Origin: Arthrobacter zhaoxinii
GTDB taxonomy: Bacteria > Actinomycetota > Actinomycetes > Actinomycetales > Micrococcaceae
Assembly: GCF_025244925.1 (NCBI RefSeq)
Contig: NZ_CP104275.1
Coordinates: forward strand, 2,418,001-2,482,000
Direction of reading: 5' to 3'
Length of the DNA: 64,000 bases
Positions 37,984-48,227 of this stretch are shown here, piece by piece. The notes under the pieces were generated by a model. It saw only the letters and a list, made by a program, of their open reading frames with translations, did not search any database and was not told the DNA's origin. Every line of letters begins with the position of its first letter. Within the stretch, counting starts at the first letter, position 1. Both the position numbers and the translations under genes were made by a program.

Positions 37984-39099
37984 CTAACCACCAGCGCGAG
38001 CAGGTACCGGCGCGGCCACGCCGGGCTGTTCCGCAGGTGCTTTCCCTCGCCCCTTGAGGCGCATGGCAGGCGCCTCTATCCAGGTGAAGCTCGCCCACGC
38101 CAGCGGAACGACGAAGGCAAAGGCAAGCAGCAGATAGGCCGGCAGCGGGAGCTCCGGAAACCGGACTTCCACAAGGTTCTGCACCGGTACCCCGTAAATG
38201 TAGATGCCGTAGGACAGGTCCCGTTTCGTGCCTATCCCCCGCAGCGGGAGTACCGCACCCAGGACGAAGACGATCACCGTAAACGGCAGCGGCGCCAGCA
38301 CAGTTGCGGTCCCGGTGAGGATGCAGACCAGCAGCAGGACGGCGGACGCGGCCAGCACCGGCAGGACCCGGATCCGCTGCGCGTGGACATACAGCAGCGC
38401 CCCGCCGATGAAGGCCGCCACGAGCGGAGGTGCCAGAGTCAGTTCGCTCGGCGGAACGAGGCCGGTGTGCGCAGCCAAGGACGCCCCGGTGGCGCCAAGG
38501 AAGGCAAGGACCAATAAAATGCTGCGTCGGGCGCGTATTGCCGCAATACCGAGTATGCCAATACCCAGGTAACAGCAGGCTTCCCAGAAGAGGCTCCATA
38601 ACGCGCCGTTCCAAATCTCCCCCTCGGCCAATGTGGTCCCGATTGTGGGCTGCGAAACGATGGGCGGGTAAAAGAGGAGATTGCGGGCCACATAGCTCAG
38701 GGATTCGCCGAAGGCGAAGGACCCGGATGATCCCAGGACAACCGAAAGCGGAGCGAAAGCGAAAGCCACCAAAAGGAGCGCAACCAGGAATCCGGGGTAG
38801 ATGCGCAGGAAACGGGCCCGGAAGAAACGGGCAGCCGGTTGTCCGTTCAGTCTGCTTCGGGTAATCAGGTAGCCGGAAATACCAAAGAATCCGAGCACTG
38901 ACCAAGCACCGAGGGTCCTGCCGCCCAGCTCGGGCTCCTCCCCGATCCCCCCGATGACCCAGGCATGGGACACCACCACGAGGCAGGCGAACATCAGGCG
39001 GATCGCGTTAAGGGAGTTGTTTTTAGGGTCGAACAGGTCACCCAGGACAATACCCGACCGGCGTTGCCCCTTAAGCGGCGGCTGTAGATAACCGGACAT
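37984..39099 (-). CDS. Acyltransferase family 3 membrane protein
   Basis: A 371-residue Acyl_transf_3 protein without an SGNH domain. It begins with a cytosolic tail, then NAIRLMFACLVVVSHAWVIGG carrying the catalytic His, followed by about nine more membrane helices and a basic tail. FGISGYLITRSRLNGQP and RARFLRIYPGFLVALL are typical. It probably O-acylates a sugar or wall glycan. The ribosome site at the ATG is weak. It marks the left edge of the polysaccharide island. Confidence 0.85.
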   Translation of the reverse strand: MSGYLQPPLKGQRRSGIVLGDLFDPKNNSLNAIRLMFACLVVVSHAWVIGGIGEEPELGGRTLGAWSVLGFFGISGYLITRSRLNGQPAARFFRARFLRIYPGFLVALLLVAFAFAPLSVVLGSSGSFAFGESLSYVARNLLFYPPIVSQPTIGTTLAEGEIWNGALWSLFWEACCYLGIGILGIAAIRARRSILLVLAFLGATGASLAAHTGLVPPSELTLAPPLVAAFIGGALLYVHAQRIRVLPVLAASAVLLLVCILTGTATVLAPLPFTVIVFVLGAVLPLRGIGTKRDLSYGIYIYGVPVQNLVEVRFPELPLPAYLLLAFAFVVPLAWASFTWIEAPAMRLKGRGKAPAEQPGVAAPVPARAGG

Positions 39100-39394
39100 T
39101 TAGGCATCTTTCGCTATGGCACCGAAACCCGGTGGAGCGCGGAGATAATTCCCGGCCGCTAATGAGCTGAATTACCTGCAGAACGTCTGCCAGCATAATG
39201 CAGCCGGGGTAGCATTCGCTGCATATGACGGGCGCCGGAGGATCCGGGCGGGCCGGCATCCGGGCGCCGAGGCGGATAAAGATCCTGCACCTGCGTCTAT
39301 AAGGCGCGGCTACTTCCTACCGGAATTCGTGCAGCGGCCGATAGTGTCCAGAGACGCACCCATGCCCTACCTCGGGCAAACACCTGGAGAAACC
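39100..39394. other. Intergenic region between the acyltransferase and lysozyme genes
   Basis: A gap of 295 bases between divergent genes, so it should hold both promoters. I see a -10-like TATAAG at 39298-39303 facing the lysozyme gene but no matching -35. There is no convincing small gene, RNA or repeat. Confidence 0.5.
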
Positions 39395-41752
39395 GTGAAT
39401 AAAACAACGCTCACCCGCTGGCTTGGGAGTGCGGCCCTAACCGGTGCCCTGGTTTGCAGCATGTCACCTGCGCTGGCCGGGCCCCTGGACCCAACCGCAC
39501 CGTCCCCGTCCGCTTCCCCGGTACCCGCCACAGCGCCGGCGACCGCCCCGGAGACAACACCGGTACCGGCAGCACCGGCTCCGGAACCTGCCCCGGCAAC
39601 CGCGCCGGCAACAGACGGCGGCGGTGATCCCGCGCTCAAGGCTCCGCCCGCACCTGCAACCCCCGAACCTGCCCCGGCGGATACAGACTCCGCCAAGGAA
39701 ACAGCGAAAGAGGAAGCCGGCCTGCTGGGCGCCCACATGGGGCAGGGCCTGGAACGCCTGCTGACCACCGGCGATCCCCAGGTCCCCACCGCTGAGGACG
39801 AACAGAAGGAAGCAGAAGCCGAGATCGGCCTGGAAGCGCCGTTGAGCGTTCCCGACACCACTGCAGGCGAACCGCCCGCGGCCACGGCCACGGCCACTTC
39901 CTTTGAGGCTAAGCCGGCCTATGCAGCCTCCATGGCAGCTACCTGGATGCCTGCCGGCATCCAGGGCCTGGACGTCAGCAGCCATCAGGAAAACGTTGAC
40001 TGGGCTGCGGCATGGCGCCAGGGATCCCGCTTTGCCTATACCAAGGCAACCGAGGGCACCTATTACAAAAACCCGTACTACAAGCAGCAGTACAACGGCT
40101 CCGCCAATGTCGGCATGGTCCGCGGCGCCTATCACTTCGCCATCCCCGCGGTTGGCTCCGGAGCAGAGGAAGCGAACTTCTTCGTGAACAACGGCGGCGG
40201 CTGGTCCGCTGACGGGCGTACGCTCCCGCCACTCCTGGACATCGAGTACAACCCTTACCCCCAACTAGGCAACACCTGCTACAACCTCAGTCCTGCGCAG
40301 ATGATCACGTGGATCAGGGACTTCTCCAATACCGTCAAGGCCCGCACGGGCCGCGTTCCGATGATCTACACGACCACCGATTGGTGGCGCACCTGCACTG
40401 GAAATACGAACGCCTTCTCCAACCACCCACTGCACCTCGCCAACTACCACACGGCCCCCGGGGCTCTTCCGAACGGCTGGTCGGCGTACACGGTCTGGCA
40501 GTATTCGAGCACGGGTCCCTTCGTCGGTGATTCCAACGTGTTCAACGGCACCACAGCTGATCTGGCCCGTTTCGTCCGCAACGATTCGCCTGCCGGCAGC
40601 GGTTCGCCCGCTGCTTCAGCCATCAGCCGGGTAGCAGCAGCCAACCCGGTGTTGGGAAAGTCCACCAGTTCAGTGAACTGCGGGCTTAAGGACGGCGGGT
40701 GTTACCAGAACTTCGACGGCGGAGCCGTGCTGTGGTCTCCCGCGACGGGGGCCCATCCCAGCCGCAACGGTTCGATCCGCAGGGCCTACCAGGCCAGCGG
40801 GTTCGAAAACGGAGTACTGGGCTATCCGCGCAGCCCCGAGGTCTGCGGCATCAAGAACAACGGCTGCTACCAGGATTTCCAGGGCGGATCCATCCTATGG
40901 TCCTCCGCCACCGGCGCCCATGTCAGTCCGAACGGTGCCATCCGGACCGCGTACCAGAAACAGGGCTTTGAAAGCGGCAGCCTCGGCTATCCGACCAGCG
41001 GACAGGTCTGCGGCATCAAGGACAACGGCTGCTACCAGAACTTCTCCGGCGGAGCCATCCTCTGGTCCGCAGCGACCGGTGCCCAGGTCAGCGCCAACCG
41101 TGCGATCCGCACTGCCTACCAGGCCGCCGGGTTCGAAAACGGGGTACTGGGCTACCCGAGAGGCCCCGAGGTCTGCGGCATCAAGAACAACGGCTGCTAT
41201 CAGGATTTCCAGGGCGGAGCCATCCTCTGGTCCTCCGCCACCGGAGCCCAGGTCAGCCCGAACGGTCCCCTCCGGACCGCCTACCAGAAACAGGGCTTCG
41301 AAAACGGAACCCTCGGCTATCCCAAGGGAGGACAGGTCTGCGGCATCAAGGACAACGGCTGCTACCAGAACTTCTCCGGCGGAGCCATCCTCTGGTCCGC
41401 AGCGACCGGAGCCCAGCCCAGCCCGAATGGCCCTATCCGGACCGCCTACCAGAAACACGGCTTCGAAAACGGCGGCCTCGGCTACCCGACCAGCGGACAG
41501 GTCTGCGGCATCAAGGACAACGGCTGCTACCAGAACTACTCCGGCGGAGCCATCACCTGGTCCAAGTCCATTGGAGCACATCCGACGGCAGGGGAAATCC
41601 GCAGGAAGTGGCAGTCCACCGGCTTTGAGAAGGGTGTCCTGGGCTACCCCACCGCAGATGAAAGCTGCAAGGCCGGCAAGTGCACCCAGGCCTTCCAGGG
41701 CGGACGGATCGACTGGACCAAGGCCGGGGGCGCCGTCGTCACCCGGAAGTGA
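39395..41752 (+). CDS. Secreted GH25 lysozyme with seven LGFP repeats
   Basis: 785 residues from the GTG at 39395 (GGAG 5 bases upstream). Order: signal peptide (about 1-29, ending ALAG); a long Pro/Ala/Thr linker (30-100); an acidic region; the GH25 muramidase domain (about 190-395) with GLDVSSHQ (Asp193) and LLDIEYN (Asp282, Glu284) as catalytic residues; a Ser/Ala linker; then seven LGFP repeats to the end. LGFP units are thought to bind the cell envelope. It likely cuts the glycan strand of peptidoglycan outside the cell. An in-frame ATG at 39362 is a weaker start. Confidence 0.92.
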   Translation: MNKTTLTRWLGSAALTGALVCSMSPALAGPLDPTAPSPSASPVPATAPATAPETTPVPAAPAPEPAPATAPATDGGGDPALKAPPAPATPEPAPADTDSAKETAKEEAGLLGAHMGQGLERLLTTGDPQVPTAEDEQKEAEAEIGLEAPLSVPDTTAGEPPAATATATSFEAKPAYAASMAATWMPAGIQGLDVSSHQENVDWAAAWRQGSRFAYTKATEGTYYKNPYYKQQYNGSANVGMVRGAYHFAIPAVGSGAEEANFFVNNGGGWSADGRTLPPLLDIEYNPYPQLGNTCYNLSPAQMITWIRDFSNTVKARTGRVPMIYTTTDWWRTCTGNTNAFSNHPLHLANYHTAPGALPNGWSAYTVWQYSSTGPFVGDSNVFNGTTADLARFVRNDSPAGSGSPAASAISRVAAANPVLGKSTSSVNCGLKDGGCYQNFDGGAVLWSPATGAHPSRNGSIRRAYQASGFENGVLGYPRSPEVCGIKNNGCYQDFQGGSILWSSATGAHVSPNGAIRTAYQKQGFESGSLGYPTSGQVCGIKDNGCYQNFSGGAILWSAATGAQVSANRAIRTAYQAAGFENGVLGYPRGPEVCGIKNNGCYQDFQGGAILWSSATGAQVSPNGPLRTAYQKQGFENGTLGYPKGGQVCGIKDNGCYQNFSGGAILWSAATGAQPSPNGPIRTAYQKHGFENGGLGYPTSGQVCGIKDNGCYQNYSGGAITWSKSIGAHPTAGEIRRKWQSTGFEKGVLGYPTADESCKAGKCTQAFQGGRIDWTKAGGAVVTRK
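40679..41740 (+). repeat. LGFP repeat array, 165-base period
   Basis: Seven units of about 55 residues. GTCTGCGGCATCAAG recurs at 40841, 41006, 41171, 41336 and 41501, exactly 165 bases apart; the first and last units have diverged. Units alternate between CGIKNNGCYQDFQGG (2 and 4) and CGIKDNGCYQNFSGG (3 and 5), which points to duplication of a two-unit, 330-base block. Each unit has a Cys pair. Confidence 0.9.
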
Positions 41753-41757
41753 TTGTC

Positions 41758-41832
41758 CTGCCTGCTGCGGCTATGCGGCCGCAGCAGGCAGAACGCAGAA
41801 GAGCCGGCCGGGAGATCTCCCGGCCGGCTCTT
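41758..41832. terminator. Tandem hairpins between converging lysozyme and rmlA genes
   Basis: Hairpin 1 (41758-41791) has a 14-base-pair stem starting CTGCCTGCTGCGGC with a 6-base loop. Hairpin 2 (41799-41832) is a perfect palindrome of 17-base arms centred on AGATCT, beginning AAGAGCCGGCC and ending in CTCTTTT. Hairpin 2 is a bidirectional terminator. Confidence 0.88.
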
Positions 41833-41861
41833 TTATGCACCAAATGCAGCTCCGCAGGGAG

Positions 41862-43783
<1,922 letters not shown>

Positions 43784-43787
43784 CGCA

Positions 43788-45239
43788 GTGGCACCGGAAT
43801 TCTCCAAACCGCTTTCGTCCCATCCCACCCCCATCCCCGGCGTTGTCCTGTATGACCTGCCCGTCCACGGCGACAACCGGGGCTGGTTCAAGGAAAACTG
43901 GCAGCGCGAAAAAATGCTCGCCCTGGGCCTGCCGGACTTCGGTCCCGTGCAGAACAACATCTCCTTCAATGAAAAAGCCGGAACAACGCGCGGTATCCAT
44001 GCCGAGCCCTGGGACAAGTACATCTCCGTAGCCACGGGCCGCATCTTCGGTGCCTGGGTGGACCTGCGCGAAGGGCCGTCCTTCGGCGCGGTCTTCACCG
44101 CGGAGCTGGATCCCAGCCAGGCCATCTTCATCCCCCGCGGCGTCGGCAACGCCTTCCAGACGCTGGAGGACAACACCGCCTATTCCTATCTGGTCAATGA
44201 CCACTGGAGTGCCGGCGCGCAGGGTCAGTACACGTTCCTGAACCTGGCCGACGAGGCCTCGGGAATCGACTGGCCCATTCCGCTGGAGCAGGCCGAACTC
44301 TCCGAGAAGGACCGGGCGCACCCGCGCCTGGCCGACGTCGTTCCCATGGCTCCGAAGAAGACCCTTGTCCTGGGTGCCGACGGACAGCTGGGCAAGGCGC
44401 TTCGAGCGGCCTTCGCCGGCCGGGAACACGTCGAATTCGCCGCCCGCTCCGACTTTGACCTCACCGACCCGGCTGCCTACGCCGGGCGGAACTGGAAGAA
44501 CTACGCGGCGATCATCAACGCGGCCGCGTACACGGCCGTGGACGACGCCGAGTCCCCCGAAGGCCGGAAGGCCGCCTGGGCCATCAACGTGTCCGCAGTG
44601 ACCCACCTGGCCCGCGTGGCCACGGAAAACCGCATCACGCTGGTCCATGTCTCCTCCGACTACGTGTTCGACGGAACAGCCGCGGAGCATCCCGAGGACG
44701 AACCCTTCTCCCCACTGGGCGTGTACGGGCAGACCAAGGCCGCCGGCGACGCCGTCGTGTCCGCGGTCCCCGCGCACTACATCGTCCGGACCAGCTGGGT
44801 CATCGGCGAAGGAAAGAACTTCGTGCGCACCATGGCCTCCCTCGCTGAACGCGGCATCAGCCCCGCCGTCGTCAATGACCAGATAGGCCGGCTCACCTTC
44901 ACCGAGGACCTGGCGGCCGGGATCATCCATCTGCTGTCATCCGGCGCCCCGTACGGCGTCTACAACCTGACGAACGACGGCGACCCCGCCTCGTGGGCCG
45001 ACGTTGCCGGCCGCGTCTACGAACTGACCGGCCATGCAGCCGCGGCGGTCACCGGTGTCAGCACCGAAGAGTACTTCAAGGACAAGCAGGCTGCGCCCCG
45101 TCCGAAAAACAGCGTGCTTCCCCTGGACAAGATCAAGGCCGCCGGCTTCGCGCCCGCGGATGCCGCGGAACGGCTCAGCGCGTACCTGGGCGGCCCAGGG
45201 GCCGGCAACGCAGCCGCTGCACAGGATATGGGATACTGA
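43788..45239 (+). CDS. Bifunctional dTDP-4-dehydrorhamnose 3,5-epimerase / reductase (RmlC-RmlD fusion)
   Basis: One 483-residue protein carries the last two steps of dTDP-L-rhamnose synthesis. Residues about 1-190 are an RmlC cupin: YDLPVHGDNRGWFKENWQ, RGIHAEPWDKYISVATGRIFGAWVDLR (in part, catalytic His), and an FIPRGVGNAFQTLEDNTAYSYLV block. After a short linker (MAPKKT), residues about 190-475 are RmlD: VLGADGQLGKALR (GxxGxxG), VSSDYVFDGTA, and YGQTKAAGDAVV (YxxxK). The GTG at 43788 lies just past the rmlB stop. Similar fusions are known in actinobacteria. Confidence 0.94.
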   Translation: MAPEFSKPLSSHPTPIPGVVLYDLPVHGDNRGWFKENWQREKMLALGLPDFGPVQNNISFNEKAGTTRGIHAEPWDKYISVATGRIFGAWVDLREGPSFGAVFTAELDPSQAIFIPRGVGNAFQTLEDNTAYSYLVNDHWSAGAQGQYTFLNLADEASGIDWPIPLEQAELSEKDRAHPRLADVVPMAPKKTLVLGADGQLGKALRAAFAGREHVEFAARSDFDLTDPAAYAGRNWKNYAAIINAAAYTAVDDAESPEGRKAAWAINVSAVTHLARVATENRITLVHVSSDYVFDGTAAEHPEDEPFSPLGVYGQTKAAGDAVVSAVPAHYIVRTSWVIGEGKNFVRTMASLAERGISPAVVNDQIGRLTFTEDLAAGIIHLLSSGAPYGVYNLTNDGDPASWADVAGRVYELTGHAAAAVTGVSTEEYFKDKQAAPRPKNSVLPLDKIKAAGFAPADAAERLSAYLGGPGAGNAAAAQDMGY

Positions 45240-45243
45240 GACC

Positions 45244-45909
45244 GTGAGCCGCACATGGATCGTTATTCCGATGTACAACGAAGCAACCGTTGTGGGCTCC
45301 GTGATCGAAGACCTCCGGAAGACGTTTCCGCACGTAGTCTGCGTGGACGACGGCAGCCGTGACGGGTCCCAGGCCGCGGCACGCGCAGCGGGGGCGATGG
45401 TAGTCCAGCATCCGATCAACCTCGGCCAGGGCGCCGCCCTGCAGACCGGGATCGAATACGCGCTGCAGGACCCCGCCATGACCAGCATCGTCACCTTCGA
45501 CGCCGACGGCCAGCACCGGGTGGAAGACGCCCAGGCCATGGTTGCCCGGATCGAGTCCGGCGAAGCCGAAGTGGTTCTTGGTTCACGGTTCCTGGACGAC
45601 AGGACCCAGATCTCGCTGCAGAAACGGATTGTCCTGAAGACGGCCGCGGTGCAGTCGCGGATGGCCACCGGAATGAACCTCACCGACGCGCACAACGGCC
45701 TGCGGGCCATCAACCGCGATGTCGCCTCCAGGATTCATCTGACCCAGAACCGGATGGCCCACGCGTCCGAGCTGGTTAACCAGCTCGCGACCATCCGGCC
45801 CCGCTGGGTGGAGCATCCGGTGGAGATCATCTATACGGACTACTCCAAGTCCAAGGGGCAGTCGCTGCTCAACTCCGTGAACATCCTGGCCGAACTCTTT
45901 TTTAGGTGA
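45244..45909 (+). CDS. Glycosyltransferase family 2, DPM-synthase-like
   Basis: A 221-residue GT-A enzyme. It has IVIPMYNEATVVGSVIEDL, VVCVDDGSRDGS, NLGQGAALQTGIEYAL and the metal-binding DADGQH, the pattern of small GT2 proteins that often transfer sugars to lipid phosphates. The GTG at 45244 lies 4 bases after the RmlC-RmlD stop. It pairs with the downstream DUF2304 gene, a very common combination in polysaccharide clusters. Acceptor and donor are unknown. Confidence 0.88.
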   Translation: MSRTWIVIPMYNEATVVGSVIEDLRKTFPHVVCVDDGSRDGSQAAARAAGAMVVQHPINLGQGAALQTGIEYALQDPAMTSIVTFDADGQHRVEDAQAMVARIESGEAEVVLGSRFLDDRTQISLQKRIVLKTAAVQSRMATGMNLTDAHNGLRAINRDVASRIHLTQNRMAHASELVNQLATIRPRWVEHPVEIIYTDYSKSKGQSLLNSVNILAELFFR

Positions 45910-45914
45910 CCTAA

Positions 45915-46295
45915 TTGCTACTCATCGTCCAGATCGTGCTCGTTGTCGCTGTCATCCTGGTCTCCCTGGTCCTGATGCGCGGCGGGGTCAACGCCAAGCA
46001 CCTGGCTGTGCGCCGGATCATGCTGATGATCTTCGCCGTGGCCGCTGCGCTGTCCATCTTCTTCCCGGACACGCTGACCCGGTTCGCGGGATTCCTCGGC
46101 ATCGGACGCGGCACCGACCTGGTGCTTTACGCGACCATCGTGTCCTTCTTCGTGTTCATGGCCACGACCTACCAGCGGTTCCGCAATATGGAGACTTCCA
46201 TCACGACGCTCTCCCGGCGCATTGCCCTGGATGAGGCACCCCGGCCCTGGACGGCAGACGAGGGCCATAAGGGCGCGGACGACCTGCGGCAGTAG
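45915..46295 (+). CDS. DUF2304-family membrane protein
   Basis: 126 residues with three membrane segments (VQIVLVVAVILVSLVLM, RRIMLMIFAVAAALSIFF, DLVLYATIVSFFVFMATTYQ) and a C-terminal cytosolic coiled part (FRNMETSITTLSRRIALDE). It matches DUF2304, regularly encoded after a DPM-like GT2. It may anchor or flip the sugar-lipid that enzyme makes; that is inference. The TTG at 45915 has AGGTGA 5 bases upstream. Confidence 0.85.
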   Translation: MLLIVQIVLVVAVILVSLVLMRGGVNAKHLAVRRIMLMIFAVAAALSIFFPDTLTRFAGFLGIGRGTDLVLYATIVSFFVFMATTYQRFRNMETSITTLSRRIALDEAPRPWTADEGHKGADDLRQ

Positions 46296-46326
46296 CACCG
46301 GCCGTCGCGGCGTTGTTCCGGTAAAC

Positions 46327-46366
46327 AAAAAGCAGGGCGGACCCAACGGGTCCGCCCTGCTTTTTT
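46327..46366. terminator. Bidirectional terminator between converging genes
   Basis: AAAAGCAGGGCGGACCC and its exact complement flank a 3-base loop (AAC), giving a 17-base-pair stem with A's on one side and six T's on the other. It ends both the rmlB operon and the converging glycosyltransferase gene. Confidence 0.93.
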
Positions 46367-46383
46367 GATCCGTGTCCGGCAGG

Positions 46384-47268
46384 CTAGCCGATGACGTGCT
46401 TGGCCAGCTTCGGGATGTAACCGAACTTTCCCCCTGCCGCTGAACGGGCAATCAGGGTCACTGCATTAAGGCGGGAGGTGACGTGGAGACGGGCAGCACG
46501 GGCGGCGCGGGTCCAGCCGATTCGATCGAACCGGACGGCCTCGCCTTCAAAGAAACGCCGCTCTTCATCGAAGCGCCTTCCGTCGAAGGCCCGAACAGAG
46601 GAATCGGAACCGGAGTGGCGTCGGTACAGGAAGGCCAGCTCAGGGGTCAGCACCATCGAGCCGCTGTCGGCGGCGATGTCCAGCAGCAGCGCCAGGTCCT
46701 GCACGACGTCGAACTCCGACCGGAAGCCAATGCGCTTCAGCGTCTCGGACTTCCAGGCGATGGACGGGAAATAGTGCCAGCCGGCTCGCAGCAGGCTCGT
46801 CGCGAGATCCTCACCGCTCAGCAGGCGACGCTGGTTGCCGCGAGGTGTCGCCGCTTTCTTGACCAGATCCGTGAGCGGCATGGTGGCCCGGCCTGACTCG
46901 TCAATGACCTGCACTCCGGGCTGCACGGCACTGGCCTGAGGGAAGGACTCGAAGGACTCGACAACCGCAGTGAGGTAGTTGGGAAGCATGATGTCGTCCG
47001 CACCCATGATCACCGCGACAGGAGCTTCGATGAGCTCGACGGCTTTGCGGTAGTTGCCGTTGGCACCGAGGTTGACCTCGTTGCGCTGGTAACTGACGCG
47101 CGGATCCGTGATCTCCGCGAACCAGCGGGCCGGCTCGGGATCGGGGTAGCCGTCGTCGATGACTACGAGACGCCAGTCCTGATGCTGCTGGCCCATTACG
47201 CTTCGGGCGGCTTGCTTCATGAGTTCAACGTCCCCGTAGTACGGGAACATAACATCTACGGCTGTCAA
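46384..47268 (-). CDS. Glycosyltransferase family 2
   Basis: A 294-residue GT2 enzyme. Family blocks are DVMFPYYGDVELMKQAARSV, RLVVIDDGYPDPE, LGANGNYRKAVEL and VIMGADDIMLPNYL, where DD is the metal site. The later HSGSDSS region resembles rhamnosyl- and galactosyltransferases. The TTG at 47268 is the likely start; an ATG at 47250 would trim six residues that belong to the fold. The donor is unknown; dTDP-rhamnose is plausible from the neighbours. Confidence 0.82.
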   Translation of the reverse strand: MTAVDVMFPYYGDVELMKQAARSVMGQQHQDWRLVVIDDGYPDPEPARWFAEITDPRVSYQRNEVNLGANGNYRKAVELIEAPVAVIMGADDIMLPNYLTAVVESFESFPQASAVQPGVQVIDESGRATMPLTDLVKKAATPRGNQRRLLSGEDLATSLLRAGWHYFPSIAWKSETLKRIGFRSEFDVVQDLALLLDIAADSGSMVLTPELAFLYRRHSGSDSSVRAFDGRRFDEERRFFEGEAVRFDRIGWTRAARAARLHVTSRLNAVTLIARSAAGGKFGYIPKLAKHVIG

Positions 47269-47355
47269 GGATTGGCTTCTTTCACATCAGGTTCGACGGC
47301 GGCAGAGCCGGCGGTGGCGCCGCGGTCAGGAGGCGGCCGGAGGGTCGGGGAACTA

Positions 47356-47372
47356 CTCCACTATATATGGAG
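47356..47372. promoter_or_regulatory. AT-rich palindrome between divergent glycosyltransferase genes
   Basis: CTCCA, seven bases (CTATATA), TGGAG. It contains TATATA, a plausible -10 for the plus-strand gene at 47454 or the minus-strand gene at 47268. The rest of the 47269-47453 gap shows no gene. Confidence 0.35.
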
Positions 47373-47453
47373 GGCCTGCGGCTAAGTCGAAACCGGGGAA
47401 CCGGTAAGCTGGTTCGGGTATCCCCGCCCTACCGACGAATCACCAGGACAAGA

Positions 47454-48227
47454 ATGAACCCGAGCACCTCCCCGTCCGCCGCGGACCGCGGCCAGGTCAG
47501 CGTGTGCATGGCAGCCTACAACGGTGCCGCACACATAGAGGAACAGATCGCCTCGATCCTTCCCCAGCTGGCTCACGGCGATGAACTGGTGATTGTCGAC
47601 GACGCCTCCACGGACAACACTGCCGCGGTCGTCGAGGCGCTGCAGGACCCCCGAATCAAACTGATCCGGTCTTCCACCAACCGCGGCTACGTCCGGACTT
47701 TCGAGGCTGCCCTGGCCGCCAGCACCGGCGAGTACGTGTTCCTTTCGGACCAGGACGACGTCTGGGTCCCCGGCCGCGTGGAGTCAATGGTGGCTGAACT
47801 CCAGCACGCAGACGTGGTTGCCAGCAACTTCGGGTACTTCGGCCACCAGCCCCGCAGGATCGAATCCCTCCGGCTGCGCAGCGCGGACAGCAGCCGCCGC
47901 TGGGCCAACCTGCTGATGCTCTGGATCGGCGTGCGGCCCTACTACGGCTGCGCCATGGCGTTCCGGGGCAGCATCCGGGACGTGGTTCTGCCGTTCCCTG
48001 CCTTCCTGGTGGAGACCCATGACCAGTGGATTGCCCTGGTGGGCAATCTCCGCGGGTCGATGGCCCATCTGGAGGCGGACACCCTGAACCGGCGGCTCCA
48101 CGACAACAACACCACACCGAAAAAGGCCCGGAGCCTGCTGCTGATCCTGCGTTCGCGGATCATGCTTGCCCGGGCTTTCGTTGTCGCCCTGATGCGGATG
48201 CGCGGGCGCCGCAGCGCCCGCCCCTAG
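47454..48227 (+). CDS. Glycosyltransferase family 2 (rhamnosyltransferase-like)
   Basis: 257 residues with VSVCMAAYNGAAHIEEQIASIL, ELVIVDDASTDNTA, SSTNRGYVRTFEAALAASTG and the metal site FLSDQDDVWVPGR. The SDQDDVW form is usual in enzymes that add rhamnose or similar sugars to polysaccharides. The ATG at 47454 is used with AGGA upstream; the frame is open to 47367. Its last four bases overlap the end of the converging gene. Confidence 0.87.
   Translation: MNPSTSPSAADRGQVSVCMAAYNGAAHIEEQIASILPQLAHGDELVIVDDASTDNTAAVVEALQDPRIKLIRSSTNRGYVRTFEAALAASTGEYVFLSDQDDVWVPGRVESMVAELQHADVVASNFGYFGHQPRRIESLRLRSADSSRRWANLLMLWIGVRPYYGCAMAFRGSIRDVVLPFPAFLVETHDQWIALVGNLRGSMAHLEADTLNRRLHDNNTTPKKARSLLLILRSRIMLARAFVVALMRMRGRRSARP

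Noticed and set aside
40679-41740. Regular 165-base repeats considered as a CRISPR-like array
   Set aside because: The repeats are in frame inside a lysozyme gene and encode LGFP domains; units are far too long and have no spacers.
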